This document shows, piece by piece, positions 24,324-31,634 of a stretch of DNA of 64,000 nucleotides. Position 1 is the stretch's first letter, and each line of letters starts with the position of its first letter. The notes under the pieces were generated by a model. The model saw nothing but the letters and a program-made list of their open reading frames with translations, ran no database searches and was not told where the DNA came from. Made by a program: the position numbers and the translations under genes. The stretch spans positions 62,001 through 126,000 of the forward strand of contig NZ_JAUSVO010000008.1 in assembly GCF_030814715.1 (NCBI RefSeq), in the 5' to 3' direction. The DNA is from Kaistia dalseonensis. Lineage in GTDB: Bacteria; Pseudomonadota; Alphaproteobacteria; Rhizobiales; Kaistiaceae.

Positions 24324-25392
24324 GGGTCAGAATTTTCCGTGCTGCTTCGAGCCGAGACCGCAAGACCAAGGTATCTGTCGTTCCGCCGCTTATGTGCTCT
24401 GTAAACGATGAATCCCGTAGAAGTTCGGTATATCGCGATCTAAGGTCATCTGCTGATATGTAACTATTTTCCAATAGAGTTACCATTACGGATTCCAAGA
24501 CTGCGGCATTAATTACGCGCTTTGGCCGGAATGGGTTATCCAAGGCGTTGTTAACTTTATTGACGATAAGTGGAAATGTATTCTTAAATCGCGCGGCGCG
24601 CTCAGAAGAAAAATCACGGTTCGAGTCCATTTGGCCATTCAGGTACTGTAACATTGGCTTTTCATAGTCGGCCCAAACCTCGAATAGTCCGAATAACCTT
24701 AGTATGAGCTCGATGTCTTTTTGGTTCTTGTCGGGCTTCTTGATTCCAAGGATTTTGTGCCATCCTGGTGTAAGATTGAGCGCCTTGAGCTCATCAACGA
24801 TTTTTCCTCTATATACTGCGTTGCGAATTTCCTGCGGCTTCAACTGTGTGCCGCCTGTATTAAGGCGCTCAAAAATATGAAAAACGCTGTCGTTTCGAAG
24901 GCTTGGTTTTAGCTGCTTTATATTTATTGCACGCAGTGTCGAATTCCGCAGCTTGCGCTGATCTCTTTGCGAAAGCTCCAAAAACGTCTTTCCGTTGTAT
25001 TCGGAGCGTTCCGACAAACCCTTTAGCTTGAATATCTGTCTACGATTTTGGTTGTCAGGCTCACCGAAAAAGCCGTCTAGAAAATACTTAACTGACATGA
25101 TGCGCTGTTGCCCATCAATAACTTCAAGTTGATCCTCAATATTTACATAAAGAAAAACCTGTGGGACCGGCAGTCCCATAAGAAAAGACTCAATCAGCTT
25201 AGAAGCTTGCTCGATTTTCCAAACATACCTGCGTTGGTAGAAGGGGATGATAATGTCACCGCGCTGTACTTGGGAAGCGAGAAGCTCAAGCGTAGGATCA
25301 GACGGAGAAACCGAGATATCGAATTCGACAAATGGAGTCTCCTCATTTTCTTCTTCGGTGGTGAGGTCGTCTATCTCATAGTTTTCGGCCAC
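24316..25392 (-). CDS. DUF262 domain protein (ParB/Srx-like NTP-hydrolysing fold)
   Basis: A 358-residue protein beginning with GTG at 25392 behind an AGGGG site. The DUF262 core is clear: IIIPFYQRRYVWK (48-59), the presumed nucleotide-hydrolysis motif DGQQR (Asp93-Arg97), and FERLNTGGTQLKPQEIRNAV (174-193). The N-terminal 25 residues are strongly acidic. The C-terminal part is helical and lacks an obvious DUF1524 HNH nuclease, unlike GmrSD-type enzymes, so catalytic damage would have to come from the partner HEPN protein. DUF262 proteins recur in anti-phage systems (GmrS, BrxU, SspE). The composition is AT-rich, as for the partner (45% GC at 24841-24900). Confidence 0.85.
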   Translation of the reverse strand: MAENYEIDDLTTEEENEETPFVEFDISVSPSDPTLELLASQVQRGDIIIPFYQRRYVWKIEQASKLIESFLMGLPVPQVFLYVNIEDQLEVIDGQQRIMSVKYFLDGFFGEPDNQNRRQIFKLKGLSERSEYNGKTFLELSQRDQRKLRNSTLRAINIKQLKPSLRNDSVFHIFERLNTGGTQLKPQEIRNAVYRGKIVDELKALNLTPGWHKILGIKKPDKNQKDIELILRLFGLFEVWADYEKPMLQYLNGQMDSNRDFSSERAARFKNTFPLIVNKVNNALDNPFRPKRVINAAVLESVMVTLLENSYISADDLRSRYTELLRDSSFTEHISGGTTDTLVLRSRLEAARKILTHA

Positions 25393-25583
25393 TCGCGGTC
25401 CCCTATTTCAACAATTGAGTAATACTGCGTAAGAAAATGACCTTACGTCAATGGCGCAAATCGCAGTTGGCTATCGTTCGAGCGCCTTTTCCCGCAGTTC
25501 GTATCAGCCCTCCATCAAACAGGAGTAGTTCTACGCATCGTTTACCAAGAAAATGCGGGGCGCTGTATCGCTGGCAGGCTCCT

Positions 25584-26741
25584 CTACCTCAGCAGTCCCA
25601 GGAACGGAGCGAGCTCCCGCGCCGCCGCTGCGCCGGCGCGGTTGGCGCCGATCGTCGAGGCGGAGGGGCCGTAGCCGACCAGATGGATGCGCGGGTCCTT
25701 CGCTACCTGGGTTGCGAGGCGCCCGGTCATCTTGATGCCACCGCCCGGGGCCTCGCGCAGTTGCAGCGGCGCCAGATGGTCGAGCGCGCTGCGAAAGCCG
25801 GTGCACCAGAGAATGACGTCGGCCTGCTGCTCGCTGCCGTCGGCCCAGCGCACGCCCTGTTCGGTGATCTCGGCAAACATCGGCAGGCGTTTCAGCACAC
25901 CGCGCTCGCGCATGGCGATTATTGCCGGTGTCACCGGCAGCCCGGTCACGGATACGACGGAGGTCGGCGGTTCGCCCCGCCGCACGCGCTCTTCCACCAG
26001 AGCGACAGCGGCGTGGCCGGCCTCGTCATTGAAGGGCCCCTCACGGAATTCCGGCGGCCGGCGCGTGACCCAGATCGTCGTCGCGACATGCGAGATCTCG
26101 TCGAGAAGCTGCAGCGCCGAAATGCCGCCGCCGACGATCACGACGCGCTGGCCGGCAAATTCGGCGGCAGTGCGATAGTCGCGCGTGTGGAGCTGGCGCC
26201 CCTTGAAACGCGCAGCGCCAGGATAGTCCGGAATATAGGGCGTTTCCCACGTGCCCGTCGCATTGATCAGACCGCGCGCGGCGAAATTGACCCGGTCCGT
26301 CTCGATGCGGAGGCGTTCTCCGCGATCGCACACGACCTTGACGTTGACGGGCCTGTAGATCGGCAGCGCGAAGGCCTTCTCATAGGCGGCGAAATATTCC
26401 GGCACGGCGACCGATGCCTGGACCTGGCCCGCGCTCGTATCGACGGCGTCGGAAAAGCGCATGCCGGGCAGGTCGTGGATGCGGTTGACGGTGGAGAGCG
26501 TCAGCGTCGGCCAGCGATATTGCCAGGCGCCGCCCGCTTGCGCCGCATGGTCGAGCACGAGGAAGCCGGTCTGCGGGGCAATGCCGAGCTTCTTCAGATG
26601 ATAGGCCGAGGAGAGCCCGGCCTGTCCGGCGCCGATGACGACGATATCGACCTTGACCGCGACGTTCGGATTGCGGGTCGGCGTAATGTCGTTGCCGCTC
26701 GCGACGGATTGCTCCGCCGCCGCCTCGCCTGAGCCTTCCAT
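25584..26741 (-). CDS. Flavin-containing monooxygenase-like NAD(P)/FAD oxidoreductase
   Basis: A 385-residue two-dinucleotide-binding protein. The FAD site is VDIVVIGAGQAGLSSAYHL (about 31-49); the WPTLTLSTVNRIHDLPG region follows; the NADPH site is VVIVGGGISALQLLDEI (about 206-222); and a late LVGYGPSASTIGANRAG closes the fold. These features resemble CzcO/YhaO-type and bacterial FMO-like proteins. Substrate unknown. It lies downstream of the glutaminase fusion gene on the same strand with a 95-base gap and directly right of the AT-rich insert. Confidence 0.83.
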   Translation of the reverse strand: MEGSGEAAAEQSVASGNDITPTRNPNVAVKVDIVVIGAGQAGLSSAYHLKKLGIAPQTGFLVLDHAAQAGGAWQYRWPTLTLSTVNRIHDLPGMRFSDAVDTSAGQVQASVAVPEYFAAYEKAFALPIYRPVNVKVVCDRGERLRIETDRVNFAARGLINATGTWETPYIPDYPGAARFKGRQLHTRDYRTAAEFAGQRVVIVGGGISALQLLDEISHVATTIWVTRRPPEFREGPFNDEAGHAAVALVEERVRRGEPPTSVVSVTGLPVTPAIIAMRERGVLKRLPMFAEITEQGVRWADGSEQQADVILWCTGFRSALDHLAPLQLREAPGGGIKMTGRLATQVAKDPRIHLVGYGPSASTIGANRAGAAAARELAPFLGLLR

Positions 26742-26836
26742 GATGCCTCGCCCGTTTCGTGTCCGAACGGCCTATGTAGGATGCGACGTCTGAAGGAACC
26801 ATGCCCGCGCCGGCGGCCCGGCTGCAGACCCGGCGC

Positions 26837-28711
26837 TCAATGTTCGAGCGCGCGGATTTCCTCATTGGCCCGGCGCAGCCGCTCGGAGAAGTCGCGCATC
26901 ATGTTGGCGTAGATCGTCGTCAATATATGCGGAGCTGTGCGGCCGAGATCGTGGATCGCCTCGACGGAGAAGCCGTAGCAGACGACCCGCTCGCTCGCGA
27001 CCACGTCGGCCGAGCGGCGGCCACCATCGAGCAGCGCCATTTCGCCGAAGGTGAGGCCGGGTCCCATCGAAGCGAGCCGGAGCGTCTGGCCCGTGCCCCT
27101 GTCGGGGAGTTCGACCGTCACGGTGCCGCGTGCGACGACGAAGAAGAGCAGCGCCGGATCGCCGGCACGAATGATCCGGTCGCCGGCCTCGAACACCATC
27201 GGCCGGGCCAGCATTTCGAGCAGCTTCAGATCCTCGCGCGCCAGCCCCTTGAAGATGTCGAGCTCGGCGAGCGCGAAGCGCGTCGCGTCATAGCTGATGC
27301 CGGCCTCGGCGATGATCGCGTTTTCGCAGAGTTCGAGCGCGGCGTCGCGATGATCGAAGATCTGCCCCGGCAGGATGTCCTCGAAGGTCGCGCGCAGCGG
27401 CGCGAGCGATGAATCCTGGCCGAGATGCGTCACCAGAAGCCGACGCCCCTCCTCGACGAAGGAGGTCGCGAGCCGCGCGAGCAGCTTGCACGCCGCTTCG
27501 TCGGCATAGGGCACGCGGCGGAAATCGAGGATCATGTGGCTCGGTCGAGGGTCGATCTCGCCGATCCGGCGAATGAGCCTCTCGGCCGAGCCGAAGAAGA
27601 GCGGCCCCTGAACCTCGACCAGGCAGATGCGGCGGCCCGTTTCCTTGAGCAGCTTGCGCTCCGGCGGGTTGCGCGCGCGCTTCGAATGAATGACGTCGCC
27701 ATGGAGCTCGCGGCGGATCGCCGTGGCCGTCGAGACATGGCTGCGGAAGATGTTGAGGCGAAAGTCCTGCGCGATCTCCTTGCAGGCGGCGACGCCGCGC
27801 ACGCTGTTGCCGTGCTGGTCGATCGGCGGCGAGAAGACGGCGATGCCGAGCTGGCCCGGAATCACCGCGAGGATCGAGCCGGCGACGCCGCTCTTCGCGG
27901 GAATGCCGACATCGTAGGACCATTGGCCGGCATAATTATACATGCCGCAGGTGTTCATGACGGTCAGCACGTCGGCGACGAATTCGGCCGCGATGGCGCG
28001 TTCGCCCGTCAGCGGATTGACGCCGTCATTGGCCAGCGTCGCCGCCATGACGGCGAGGTCCCGGCAGGTGACGCGCACGGAGCACTGGCGGAAATAGACG
28101 TCGAGTATGTCTTCCGGCACGCCGCGGATCATGCCGGAATTCAGCATCATATAGGCGATGGCGCGGTTGCGATGGCCGGTCTGCTGTTCGGAACGAAAGA
28201 CGGCCTCGTCGATGCTGAGGCGCCGCCCGGCGAGACGCGAGAACAGCGTGAGCATGGTCTCGGCCCGTTCCTCGCCGGTCGCGCCCTTGATCGTCTCGGC
28301 AATGGCGATCGCGCCCGCATTGACCATCGGATTGAACGGGCGGTTATGCACCTCGTCGAGGATGATGGAGTTGAACGCTTCGCCCGTTGGTTCGACGCCC
28401 ACCCGTTGCAGCACGGCCTCGCGGCCATAGCGCTCCAGCGCATAGCCATAGGCGAAGGGTTTCGATACCGACTGGATGGTGAATTCGTAATCGGCGTCGC
28501 CGGCCGTATAGGTCTTGCCGTCGATGGTGGCGATGGCGATGCCGCAGAGCTTCGGATCGGCCTTGGCGAGTTCGGGGATATACGTCGCGACATTGCCACC
28601 GGAGAGGCGGCTGATGCGGAAATGCAGTTCAGCGAGGTAATCGGCGACCAGTCCGTCGGAACCGGATGGCTGGGCGTACGGATCGATGGCGCTCGGACTG
28701 CTCGACAACAT
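26837..28711 (-). CDS. glsA: Glutaminase A fused to STAS and cyclic-nucleotide-binding domains
   Basis: A 624-residue protein. Residues about 20-325 are a complete serine-type glutaminase with the SxxK motif SVSK (Ser81-Lys84), the FNPMVNAGAIA segment and GIPAKSGVAGSIL. Residues about 358-465 form a STAS domain (ICLVEVQGPLFFGSAE; MILDFRRVPYAD). Residues about 480-600 form a cyclic-nucleotide-binding domain with FGEMALLDGGRRSA. Glutaminase yields glutamate and ammonia; the extra domains suggest control by a nucleotide and by a protein partner. The ATG at 28711 follows GTGGGGGTG and is preferred to the in-frame TTG at 28738. It lies 83 bases downstream of the RutR homologue gene on the same strand. 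Confidence 0.9.
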   Translation of the reverse strand: MLSSSPSAIDPYAQPSGSDGLVADYLAELHFRISRLSGGNVATYIPELAKADPKLCGIAIATIDGKTYTAGDADYEFTIQSVSKPFAYGYALERYGREAVLQRVGVEPTGEAFNSIILDEVHNRPFNPMVNAGAIAIAETIKGATGEERAETMLTLFSRLAGRRLSIDEAVFRSEQQTGHRNRAIAYMMLNSGMIRGVPEDILDVYFRQCSVRVTCRDLAVMAATLANDGVNPLTGERAIAAEFVADVLTVMNTCGMYNYAGQWSYDVGIPAKSGVAGSILAVIPGQLGIAVFSPPIDQHGNSVRGVAACKEIAQDFRLNIFRSHVSTATAIRRELHGDVIHSKRARNPPERKLLKETGRRICLVEVQGPLFFGSAERLIRRIGEIDPRPSHMILDFRRVPYADEAACKLLARLATSFVEEGRRLLVTHLGQDSSLAPLRATFEDILPGQIFDHRDAALELCENAIIAEAGISYDATRFALAELDIFKGLAREDLKLLEMLARPMVFEAGDRIIRAGDPALLFFVVARGTVTVELPDRGTGQTLRLASMGPGLTFGEMALLDGGRRSADVVASERVVCYGFSVEAIHDLGRTAPHILTTIYANMMRDFSERLRRANEEIRALEH

Positions 28712-28737
28712 GGACACCCCCACGATATTGCACGGCA

Positions 28738-28751
28738 AATTGCATGCAATT
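28738..28751. promoter_or_regulatory. Perfect 14-bp palindrome upstream of glsA
   Basis: AATTGCATGCAATT reads the same on both strands and lies 26 bases upstream of the glutaminase ATG, between it and the rutR-like gene. It may be a regulator binding site; no known family was assigned. Confidence 0.35.
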
Positions 28752-28794
28752 CGCGAGCCACCGCGCGTCGTGCGCCAATGGCGGGCAGGCGGGG

Positions 28795-29445
28795 CTATCG
28801 GTCCGGCAGCAGACCCTTCAGGAAGACATCCTCCAGCGTCCGCGTCGCGATCGCGAAATGCCCGTTATCGGCGGTCTCGTCGCCCAGCATGGCGCGGACC
28901 TGAACATCGAAATCGGCATAATGCTGCGTGGTCGCCCAGATCATGAAGATGAGATGGTAGGGATCGACCGGAGCGAGCCGCCCCTCGGCGATCCAGCGGG
29001 TGATCACGCTGGTCTTCTCGTCGACCAGCATCTTGAGCCGCGTGTTGAGCACCGTCCCGATGACGGGCGCGCCCTGCATGATCTCCATGGCATAGAGCCG
29101 GGAGGCCTTCGGATTCTCGCGCGAAAGCTCCAGCTTGCGATCGATATAGGCCTTGATCTCCTCGGCCGGATCGTCGCTGGCGCCGAGCGCCTCCAGAGGC
29201 TGCAGCCAGTCTTCCAGCGTCCGGCGCAGCACGGCGAGATAGATGTCGTCCTTGCGGCGGAAATAGTAGAGCAGGTTCGGCTTGGTCATGCCGGCGCTTT
29301 GGGCAATCTGGTCGACAGTGGCGCCGCGAAAGCCATAGCTCGAGAAGATCTCGAGCGCCGCATCGAGAATACGCTCCTCGTTTTCTTCCTGGATGCGCGT
29401 GCGCTTCTTCGTCTGGCGCGCGCGAGCGGTATCGACGGGGGTCAT
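28795..29445 (-). CDS. rutR: TetR family regulator, RutR homologue (pyrimidine catabolism)
   Basis: A 216-residue TetR-type repressor. The helix-turn-helix is ATVDQIAQSAGMTKPNLLYY (about 42-61), and the ligand domain shows the RutR hallmarks IKAYIDRKLELSRENPKASR, YAMEIMQGAP and HLIFMIWATTQHYADFD, which agree closely with E. coli RutR from memory. RutR senses uracil and thymine and releases TTGACCA-N2-TGGTCAA sites. Such sites are present upstream of this gene, preT and the aminotransferase gene, so it probably represses reductive pyrimidine degradation and itself. The ATG at 29445 is preferred; the longer frame to 29838 runs into the adjacent XRE gene. Confidence 0.88.
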   Translation of the reverse strand: MTPVDTARARQTKKRTRIQEENEERILDAALEIFSSYGFRGATVDQIAQSAGMTKPNLLYYFRRKDDIYLAVLRRTLEDWLQPLEALGASDDPAEEIKAYIDRKLELSRENPKASRLYAMEIMQGAPVIGTVLNTRLKMLVDEKTSVITRWIAEGRLAPVDPYHLIFMIWATTQHYADFDVQVRAMLGDETADNGHFAIATRTLEDVFLKGLLPDR

Positions 29446-29510
29446 TGCGGGGGGCAGGCCTTCCAGTTCTCGATATTTATCGTCGGTCCACGTGTACGTC
29501 GTGTCCGGCA

Positions 29511-29550
29511 ATGTCCAAATGGCCAAGCAATTTCTTGACCATTCAGTCGA
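29511..29550. promoter_or_regulatory. Cluster of RutR-like operators upstream of rutR
   Basis: ATGTCCAAATGGCCAA (29511-29526) and TTGACCATTCAGTCGA (29535-29550) each match 11 of 14 positions of TTGACCA-N2-TGGTCAA. A further perfect half-site TTGACCA lies at 29556-29562, 21 bases (two helical turns) from the second site. They are 65-120 bases upstream of the rutR start, suggesting autoregulation. Confidence 0.55.
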
Positions 29551-29608
29551 CAGTTTTGACCAATTTGCGGGCAAGCTCAATGCGGCAGGAGCTTGCGGCC
29601 CCTCCGGC

Positions 29609-30172
29609 TTAGAAGGTGGGCGGCGTGCAGGCCGAGACGAGTTCGAGTTCGCCCTCGCCGATATTCTTGAACGCGTGCGGCTTGCGGCTGTCGAAGAAAT
29701 AGGCGTCGCCGGCGGAGAGTTCGTAGCGTGATCCGTCGACCTCGAGCAGCATGCGGCCGCGAATGACGAGACCGGCTTCTTCGCCCTGATGCGACAGCAT
29801 CGCCTTGCCGGAGACCGCGCCCGCCTGGTAGCGCTCATGCATCATCTGCAGTGATCGGCCCTCCAGATTGGTGCCGACCTGACGGAACGAGATCGGGCCG
29901 CCTGCGATTTCCTTCAGCTCGCCGGCGCGAAAGACCACCTTGTCGGCCTCCCCCTTGGCCTCCGCGAAGAACTCGGACAGACTGAGCGGAATGCCGGAAA
30001 GGATCTGGCGCAGGCCCGAGACCGACGGGCTGATGCGGTTCGCCTCGACCATCGAGATGGTGGCATTGGATACGCCCGCGCGCTTGGCGAGGGCGCGCTG
30101 CGAGAGCCCCTCGCGAACTCTCAGTTCGCGGAGCCTGGCGCCGACGTCCAGATCAAAATTTCTAGCGTTCAT
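29609..30172 (-). CDS. XRE family regulator with C-terminal cupin domain (PuuR-like)
   Basis: A 187-residue regulator with an N-terminal helix-turn-helix (about 11-66; GLSQRALAKRAGVSNATISM) and a cupin sensor domain (about 105-185; GEEAGLVIRGRMLLEVDG; YFFDSRKPHAFKNIG). This layout and length match PuuR-type regulators that control degradation of putrescine and related amines. It is divergent from the beta-alanine aminotransferase gene (122-base gap), so control of amine or beta-alanine catabolism is plausible. A TGTTC-N8-GAACA inverted repeat just upstream of its ATG may be its operator. Confidence 0.88.
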   Translation of the reverse strand: MNARNFDLDVGARLRELRVREGLSQRALAKRAGVSNATISMVEANRISPSVSGLRQILSGIPLSLSEFFAEAKGEADKVVFRAGELKEIAGGPISFRQVGTNLEGRSLQMMHERYQAGAVSGKAMLSHQGEEAGLVIRGRMLLEVDGSRYELSAGDAYFFDSRKPHAFKNIGEGELELVSACTPPTF

Positions 30173-30173
30173 G

Positions 30174-30191
30174 TGTTCAACATAAAGAACA
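30174..30191. promoter_or_regulatory. Inverted repeat TGTTC-N8-GAACA, candidate XRE-cupin operator
   Basis: TGTTC (30174-30178) and GAACA (30187-30191) form an inverted repeat two bases upstream of the XRE-cupin start codon, in the divergent promoter region with the aminotransferase gene. Confidence 0.35.
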
Positions 30192-30247
30192 TTCTTAACG
30201 CGGGCAACGAATTGACCGGCCTATAGCGCGGGGATACGTTCAGAAAA

Positions 30248-30263
30248 ATGACCGGTTGGACAA
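30248..30263. promoter_or_regulatory. RutR-like operator upstream of the beta-alanine aminotransferase gene
   Basis: ATGACCGGTTGGACAA matches 11 of 14 positions of TTGACCA-N2-TGGTCAA and ends 31 bases before the ATG at 30295. It overlaps the in-frame TTG at 30256, one reason to reject that longer start. Confidence 0.55.
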
Positions 30264-30294
30264 AACAGCCAACGGAACAGGGACCTTTCACGAC

Positions 30295-31617
30295 ATGACC
30301 GTTTCGCCTCGTCCGAACAATCTCGACGCCTTCTGGATGCCGTTCACGGCGAACCGCCAGTTCAAGGAGAATCCCCGTCTCCTCGTCGGCGCAGAGGGCA
30401 TGTATTACAAGACCGCCGATGGCCGCGACGTGCTCGATGGCAGCGCGGGACTGTGGTGCGTCAATGCCGGCCATGCGCGGCCGAAGATCATTGAGGCCGT
30501 GTCGAAGCAGGTCGCCGAACTCGACTATGCTCCGGCCTTCCAGATGGGCCATCCCAAGGCCTTCGAGCTCGCTTCGCGCCTTTCGGCGATGATGCCGACG
30601 CCGCTCGATTATGTGTTCTTCACCAATTCCGGCTCGGAATCGGTCGATACCGCGCTCAAGATCGCGCTCGCCTATCAGCGGGCACGCGGCAAGGGCGAGA
30701 AATATCGCCTGATCGGCCGCGAGCGCGGCTATCACGGCGTCGGCTTCGGCGGCATCTCCGTCGGCGGCATTTCCGGCAACCGCAAGACTTTCGGCACGAT
30801 GCTGACCGGCGTCGATCATATCCGCCACACCCACGATCTGTCGCGCAACGCCTTCACCCGGGGCGAGCCGGAATATGGCGCCGAATTCGCCGATGAGATG
30901 GAGCGCGTGATCGCTCTCCATGACGCATCGACCATCGCCGCGCTGATCGTCGAGCCGGTCGCGGGTTCGACGGGTGTCCTGATCCCGCCGAAGGGCTATC
31001 TGAAGCGCCTGCGCGAGATCTGCGACAAGCACGATATCCTGCTGATCTTCGACGAAGTCATCACCGGCTTTGGCCGTCTCGGCACGCCGTTCGCGGTCGA
31101 TTATTTCGGCGTCGTGCCGGATCTCGTCTGCACCGCCAAGGGCATCACCAACGGCACGATCCCGATGGGCGCCGTCTTCGCCTCGTCGAAGATCTACGAG
31201 ACGTTCATGTCCGGCCCGGAGAACATGATCGAGCTGTTCCACGGCTATACCTATTCGGCCCATCCGGTCGCCTGCGCCGCCTCGCTCGCGACGCTCGACA
31301 CCTATGAGGAAGAAGGCCTGCTCACCCGCGCGGCCGAACTCTCCTCCTATTGGGAAGACGCGGTGCACAGCCTCAAGGGGCTGCCGCATGTAATCGACCT
31401 GCGCAATCTCGGTCTGATCGGCGCGATCGAACTGGAATCGATCCCCGGTGCCCCGACCAAGCGGGCCTTTTCGGCCTTCCTTAAGGCGTTCGAGAGCAAT
31501 GTGATGATCCGCACGACCGGCGACATCATTGCGCTCTCGCCGCCGCTCATCATCGAAAAGAGCCACATCGACCAGCTCTTCGGCACGCTCGCGAACGTCC
31601 TGAAGCAGATCGACTGA
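30295..31617 (+). CDS. Beta-alanine (omega-amino acid):pyruvate aminotransferase
   Basis: A 440-residue class III aminotransferase. The LDAFWMPFTANRQFKENPR start is characteristic of omega-amino acid:pyruvate aminotransferases. The PLP lysine lies near residue 282 in CTAKGITNGTIPMGA, after the LLIFDEVITGFGRLG motif. It would convert beta-alanine and pyruvate to malonate semialdehyde and alanine, the fourth step of reductive pyrimidine degradation. The methylmalonate/malonate semialdehyde dehydrogenase gene follows after 17 bases, then the amidase and hydantoinase genes. A RutR-like operator precedes it. Other omega-amino donors (putrescine-related) remain possible. Confidence 0.9.
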   Translation: MTVSPRPNNLDAFWMPFTANRQFKENPRLLVGAEGMYYKTADGRDVLDGSAGLWCVNAGHARPKIIEAVSKQVAELDYAPAFQMGHPKAFELASRLSAMMPTPLDYVFFTNSGSESVDTALKIALAYQRARGKGEKYRLIGRERGYHGVGFGGISVGGISGNRKTFGTMLTGVDHIRHTHDLSRNAFTRGEPEYGAEFADEMERVIALHDASTIAALIVEPVAGSTGVLIPPKGYLKRLREICDKHDILLIFDEVITGFGRLGTPFAVDYFGVVPDLVCTAKGITNGTIPMGAVFASSKIYETFMSGPENMIELFHGYTYSAHPVACAASLATLDTYEEEGLLTRAAELSSYWEDAVHSLKGLPHVIDLRNLGLIGAIELESIPGAPTKRAFSAFLKAFESNVMIRTTGDIIALSPPLIIEKSHIDQLFGTLANVLKQID

Positions 31618-31634
31618 GGCCAGAGGAAACGTCC

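Noticed and set aside
25437-26732. 431-residue plus-strand frame opposite the flavin monooxygenase-like gene
   Set aside because: The minus-strand product has both dinucleotide-binding motifs; the plus-strand product has none and lacks a ribosome site.
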